From an uncultured Flavobacteriaceae bacterium (GTDB lineage Bacteria > Bacteroidota > Bacteroidia > Flavobacteriales > Flavobacteriaceae), in NCBI GenBank assembly GCA_947494715.1, contig CANLWG010000015.1, forward strand, positions 1 to 64,000: a stretch of DNA of 64,000 bases, in the 5' to 3' direction. The position numbers were made by a program, and so were the translations under genes. Shown here one piece after another: positions 61,427-64,000 of the stretch (its first letter is position 1; each line of letters opens with the position of its first letter). The notes under the pieces were generated by a model. That model made no database searches. It was not told where the DNA came from and saw only the letters and a program-made list of their open reading frames with translations.

Positions 61427-62101
61427 ATGGGATACTATATCGACTTGAAAAAAATTAGTGTCGACCGATATAAGGAAATTTTGAAATCTGCCGATTTGCT
61501 CCCAAGTTGGATGATTTTAAAGGAAAATATTGAAGAAAACTTGGATACCGTAAAAAAACAAGGAATCCAAAATCTTGATGAGCTACAAAAAGCACTGAAA
61601 ACCAAAAGCAAACTTCAGGAATTTTCCAGGAAAAGTGGTTTGCCGGAAAACTATCTAACGATCCTAAGGAGGGTCCTCAACGGTTATCAACCTAAACCCA
61701 ATAGGATAAAGGATTTTCCCAATGTCCCTACAGAGATTGCCGTAAAACTGGAATCATTTGGAATTAAGAACACATTACAGTTATATCCGGAAATTCTGTC
61801 CAAGGAGAAAAAGAAACGCTTATCGGATAGGACCGGAATTGATCAAAAGGAAGTTCTTAAACTGGCCAAATTAACCGATCTATCCCGGATAAGATGGGTA
61901 AATCATACCTTTGCATATGTACTATTGGAAGCAGGCTTCGATACGGCCAACAAAGTGGCCAAAGCCGATTTTCAAAAATTGTACGAAACCGTAAAACAGC
62001 TTAACACGGAAAGGAAAATTTATAACGCACATATCGGTGCCCATGATATGAAATTATGTGTTGAGGCCGCTAAAGGTCTGGATTTTGAAGTAGAATACTA
62101 A
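61427..62101 (+). CDS. DUF4332-like helix-hairpin-helix protein
   Basis: 224 aa, soluble and helical, without signal peptide. The pattern of short helices with GI turns (KKQGIQNLDELQKALK, SFGIKNTLQLYPEIL, RTGIDQKEVLKLAKLTDLSRI, VLLEAGFDTANKVAKADFQK) resembles DUF4332, a tandem helix-hairpin-helix fold. Such folds often contact DNA or nucleotides. No neighbour fixes its role. Confidence 0.65.
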   Translation: MGYYIDLKKISVDRYKEILKSADLLPSWMILKENIEENLDTVKKQGIQNLDELQKALKTKSKLQEFSRKSGLPENYLTILRRVLNGYQPKPNRIKDFPNVPTEIAVKLESFGIKNTLQLYPEILSKEKKKRLSDRTGIDQKEVLKLAKLTDLSRIRWVNHTFAYVLLEAGFDTANKVAKADFQKLYETVKQLNTERKIYNAHIGAHDMKLCVEAAKGLDFEVEY

Positions 62102-62438
62102 AACATTAAAAAACTACCGACGTACAAAAACAGATGAATTGCATTTGGCAAATTGTTTTAAGACTGGAGATGCTAACATTAGACAAACATAGTGGAATAT
62201 TATATGGGATGAAATGCCAAACGTATCGTATTCTGCTCGCCAGATGCTCCCTCTAGAAGGTTTTATAAAAAACATTTATTCGAAATTCTACTCTTTTTCC
62301 AAGAAGTATGAATGACTGACCATGTTATAGGATTTCCTCTTTTAACAAAATCAATATGTTAATTATGTACTTTTATTGTACATATAGAATACTATAGATC
62401 ATACGATTATCCCTGCATTAGGCATCATTAAAGTATAT
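62102..62438. promoter_or_regulatory. Intergenic region with palindrome upstream of the cyclase
   Basis: 337 nt without a gene. TATGTAC (62364-62370) and GTACATA (62378-62384), 7-bp perfect arms with a 7-nt spacer, lie 55 nt before the cyclase ATG and could be an operator. The remainder is AT-rich with nothing recognisable. Confidence 0.4.
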
Positions 62439-63524
62439 ATGATGAAGTTAAAATTAAGAGAATGGCTAGTTACTATATTGGCTTTTATCATTGCCCTTTA
62501 TATGTACACCCTTTTCTCGTATTTTGGAGTGGAGAATTTTTTTCGGAACGGAGCAATAAAGGATTATTTTGAATCCAATGTTTGGCACCTTGAGGTAATT
62601 ATTTCAGGAATTTTATTGGGAATTCTTTTCATTCTAATTAACCAATTGACCGAAAAGCAGGTCTTTCGAAAAAGAAGTTTTGGGTTTAATATTATATTGA
62701 AAAGTGCCTTATATCTAATTGCATTTGTTATTGTTTGTGGGCTGATATTCCACTTGTTTTCATTTTTCAAATTAGTCACTGAAGAGCAGCTGGCCATATT
62801 TCAAAGTTTACTTTCGGTCAATTTTCTCTCATCCGCCTTGATCTATTATACATCATTTATCCTATTGCTGAATTTTATACTTTACATCAATAAAAAATTT
62901 GGCCCTGATTTGCTAATTAATCTTTTAACGGGCAAATATTATCATCCCAAAAATGAGGAGTTGATCTTTCTCTTTTTGGACCTTAAAGATTCAACAACAC
63001 TGGCTGAAAAACTCGGACATAAAAAATACAGTACCTTCATAAAAGAGTGTATTCATGAACTAACTCCGATTATACAGAAATACAACGCACGGGTCTATCA
63101 ATATGTCGGAGATGAAATAGTTCTATTTTGGGGAAAGAAAGAAGGGTTTCATCAACAAAATTGCTTGAATACATTTTTCGAATTCGTTGCCACTCTAAAA
63201 AAAAGAAAGGATTACTATATGTCAAAATACGGTGAAGTTCCCTTGTTCAAAGCCGGAATGGATTTAGGGGTAGTGACTGCGACCGAAATCGGGGACATCA
63301 AACGTGAAATAGCATTTCACGGAGATGTCCTAAATACCGCTGCACGTCTGGAGAAAAAGTGTAATGAATTCAATGAGAAATTGATTGTAACACAGCATGT
63401 GGCCGATCAAAGTCGATTCAACGAAAAATACAAGTTCCAATTCCTAAGCGATATCCCTTTAAAGGGCAAAACTGAAAACATTAGGTTTTATGCCGTAGTA
63501 CCATTACTGCATTTTAAAGAGTGA
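62439..63524 (+). CDS. Membrane-bound class III adenylate/guanylate cyclase
   Basis: 361 aa. Four N-terminal membrane helices (about residues 8-27, 50-66, 82-108, 125-150) are followed by a class III cyclase domain. Metal-binding Asps are in FLFLDLKDSTTLAEKLG (near 184) and YQYVGDEIVLFWG (near 227). The end is HGDVLNTAARLEKKCNE, where the Asn and Arg fit the transition-state site. It makes cAMP or cGMP; the product cannot be decided by eye. cAMP could feed a Crp-type regulator, but no link is shown. Confidence 0.88.
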   Translation: MMKLKLREWLVTILAFIIALYMYTLFSYFGVENFFRNGAIKDYFESNVWHLEVIISGILLGILFILINQLTEKQVFRKRSFGFNIILKSALYLIAFVIVCGLIFHLFSFFKLVTEEQLAIFQSLLSVNFLSSALIYYTSFILLLNFILYINKKFGPDLLINLLTGKYYHPKNEELIFLFLDLKDSTTLAEKLGHKKYSTFIKECIHELTPIIQKYNARVYQYVGDEIVLFWGKKEGFHQQNCLNTFFEFVATLKKRKDYYMSKYGEVPLFKAGMDLGVVTATEIGDIKREIAFHGDVLNTAARLEKKCNEFNEKLIVTQHVADQSRFNEKYKFQFLSDIPLKGKTENIRFYAVVPLLHFKE

Positions 63525-63857
63525 TTTATTGGTCCATCCTAGGAATTTTGCAAAAGGTATTTAAAATAACAAATGCCCAACAAAGACGCATAACTGCAAT
63601 TAAGGCGGATTGTACTAAACCCATATCGACTCGAAATTTCCAAAGTTCGTGATAAACCAATAATTAATGCGTAAAACGTAAGTGACCATTACTATTTAGT
63701 GGTTTCATAAAACAAATGCTTTATCATACCCACCCTATTCCCAATGACATCCACACGACCAACTATTTTAAGAAATGGTAAAGATTTGGAATATTAAACT
63801 AGTACTTTCTTCTTCTTTTATAATTTATCGTAATATTGCGATAAACAAATTAAAGAA
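63525..63857. other. Intergenic region upstream of the ArsR gene
   Basis: 333 nt without a gene. An attC-like looking stretch near 63575-63610 lacks the complementary partner needed. Apart from the ArsR operator (63825-63844) I see only AT-rich DNA. Confidence 0.4.
63825..63844 (+). promoter_or_regulatory. ArsR-type operator
   Basis: TTATCGTAATATTGCGATAA is a near-perfect 20-bp dyad (18 of 20 symmetric) ending 13 nt before the ArsR-family start. Such dyads are typical autoregulatory sites of ArsR/SmtB proteins. Confidence 0.6.
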
Positions 63858-64000
63858 ATGGGCCTAGCAAAGACCGAAATGTTTACCGATAAACAAAACC
63901 AGATTGCGGTTTTTGCCAAAGTGTTCGGGCATCCCGCGCGTGTTGCCATACTCCAACATTTGTTCAAAACAGATTCCTGTTTCTGTGGGAACTTGGTGGA
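63858..64000 (+). CDS. ArsR-family regulator, partial (runs off the window)
   Basis: The first 47 codons are visible (MGLAKTEMFTDKQNQIAVFAKV, then FGHPARVAILQHLFKTDSCFCGNLV). The pattern HPxRxxIL followed by a CxC just before the recognition helix is that of ArsR-type metalloid or metal sensors. It continues past position 64000. Confidence 0.85.
   Translation, partial: MGLAKTEMFTDKQNQIAVFAKVFGHPARVAILQHLFKTDSCFCGNLV

Noticed and set aside
63575-63610. Stretch GCCCAACAAAGACGC... AAGGCGGA resembling an integron attC end
   Set aside because: The complementary partner arm (with GTTRGGC-type end) is not found within the following ~150 nt, and there is no integrase or cassette nearby.
1-64000. 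CRISPR arrays, tRNA/rRNA genes, intact insertion sequences or prophage
   Set aside because: No regularly spaced repeats, no cloverleaf-like or rRNA-like sequence, and no transposase, integrase or phage structural motifs were seen on reading both strands.

Overview
The window looks like chromosome from a member of the Bacteroidota, most likely a (marine) Flavobacteriaceae. The reasons are the SusC/SusD pair, the many lipoproteins with short signal peptides, the TAnnTTTG-type -7 promoter elements, the clade II nos cluster, and best-guess resemblance of most proteins to flavobacterial families. No rRNA, tRNA, CRISPR array, phage or intact insertion sequence was seen.

Layout. 1-2.2 kb is a worn region with two paralogous small proteins, a tiny membrane protein and a chimeric pseudogene (LysR fragment joined to an ABC-permease fragment). 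2.4-31 kb is mostly anaerobic and nitrogen-oxide metabolism: an unassigned 598-aa Cys-rich protein, nadA-nadB, norC-norB-norQ-norD (nitric oxide reductase), and a ten-gene nos operon (cytochrome c, fasciclin lipoprotein, nosZ, membrane protein, nosL, cupin, CopD-like, nosD, nosF, nosY). A divergent Rrf2 regulator, a probable copper-import set (Cys protein, TonB receptor, Met/His-rich lipoprotein) and hemN-uspA follow. A carbohydrate island is interleaved from 23.7 kb: two Gfo/Idh/MocA-fold proteins (one GH109-like), a PIG-L deacetylase, an enolase-superfamily dehydratase, a frameshifted esterase, and a nucleotidyltransferase plus sugar-kinase pair. From 34.6 to 55 kb there is a polysaccharide utilisation locus: a sensor-regulator, SusC, SusD, a double-LamG lipoprotein, three tandem GH144-type glucanases, a GH43-like enzyme, GH3, an esterase and a sulfatase. 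GH144 with GH3 suggests a beta-1,2-glucan-type substrate. The last 9 kb holds a rhodanese/HMA/di-haem cytochrome cluster, a serine hydrolase, a divergent pair of LamG-like proteins (one a membrane-tethered HTH regulator), a DUF4332-like protein, a class III nucleotide cyclase and the start of an ArsR regulator.

Main result. Six transcription units carry a 14-bp dyad of the form ATGAy-N4-rTCAT (core TGAT-N4-ATCA, like FNR/DNR sites). In every case a spacer of exactly 22 nt separates it from a TAnnTTTG-like -7 element. The units are norCB, the nos operon, the copper-import set, hemN-uspA, nadAB and the unassigned 598-aa gene. This constant geometry argues for one class II FNR-type regulon, and it draws the 598-aa protein and NAD synthesis into the NO/N2O respiration programme. 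The rhodanese unit has a different dyad (GTAAC-N4-GTTAC) at the same 22-nt spacing. No Crp/Fnr gene lies in the window, nor any nitrate or nitrite reductase, so only the NO to N2O to N2 steps are visible.
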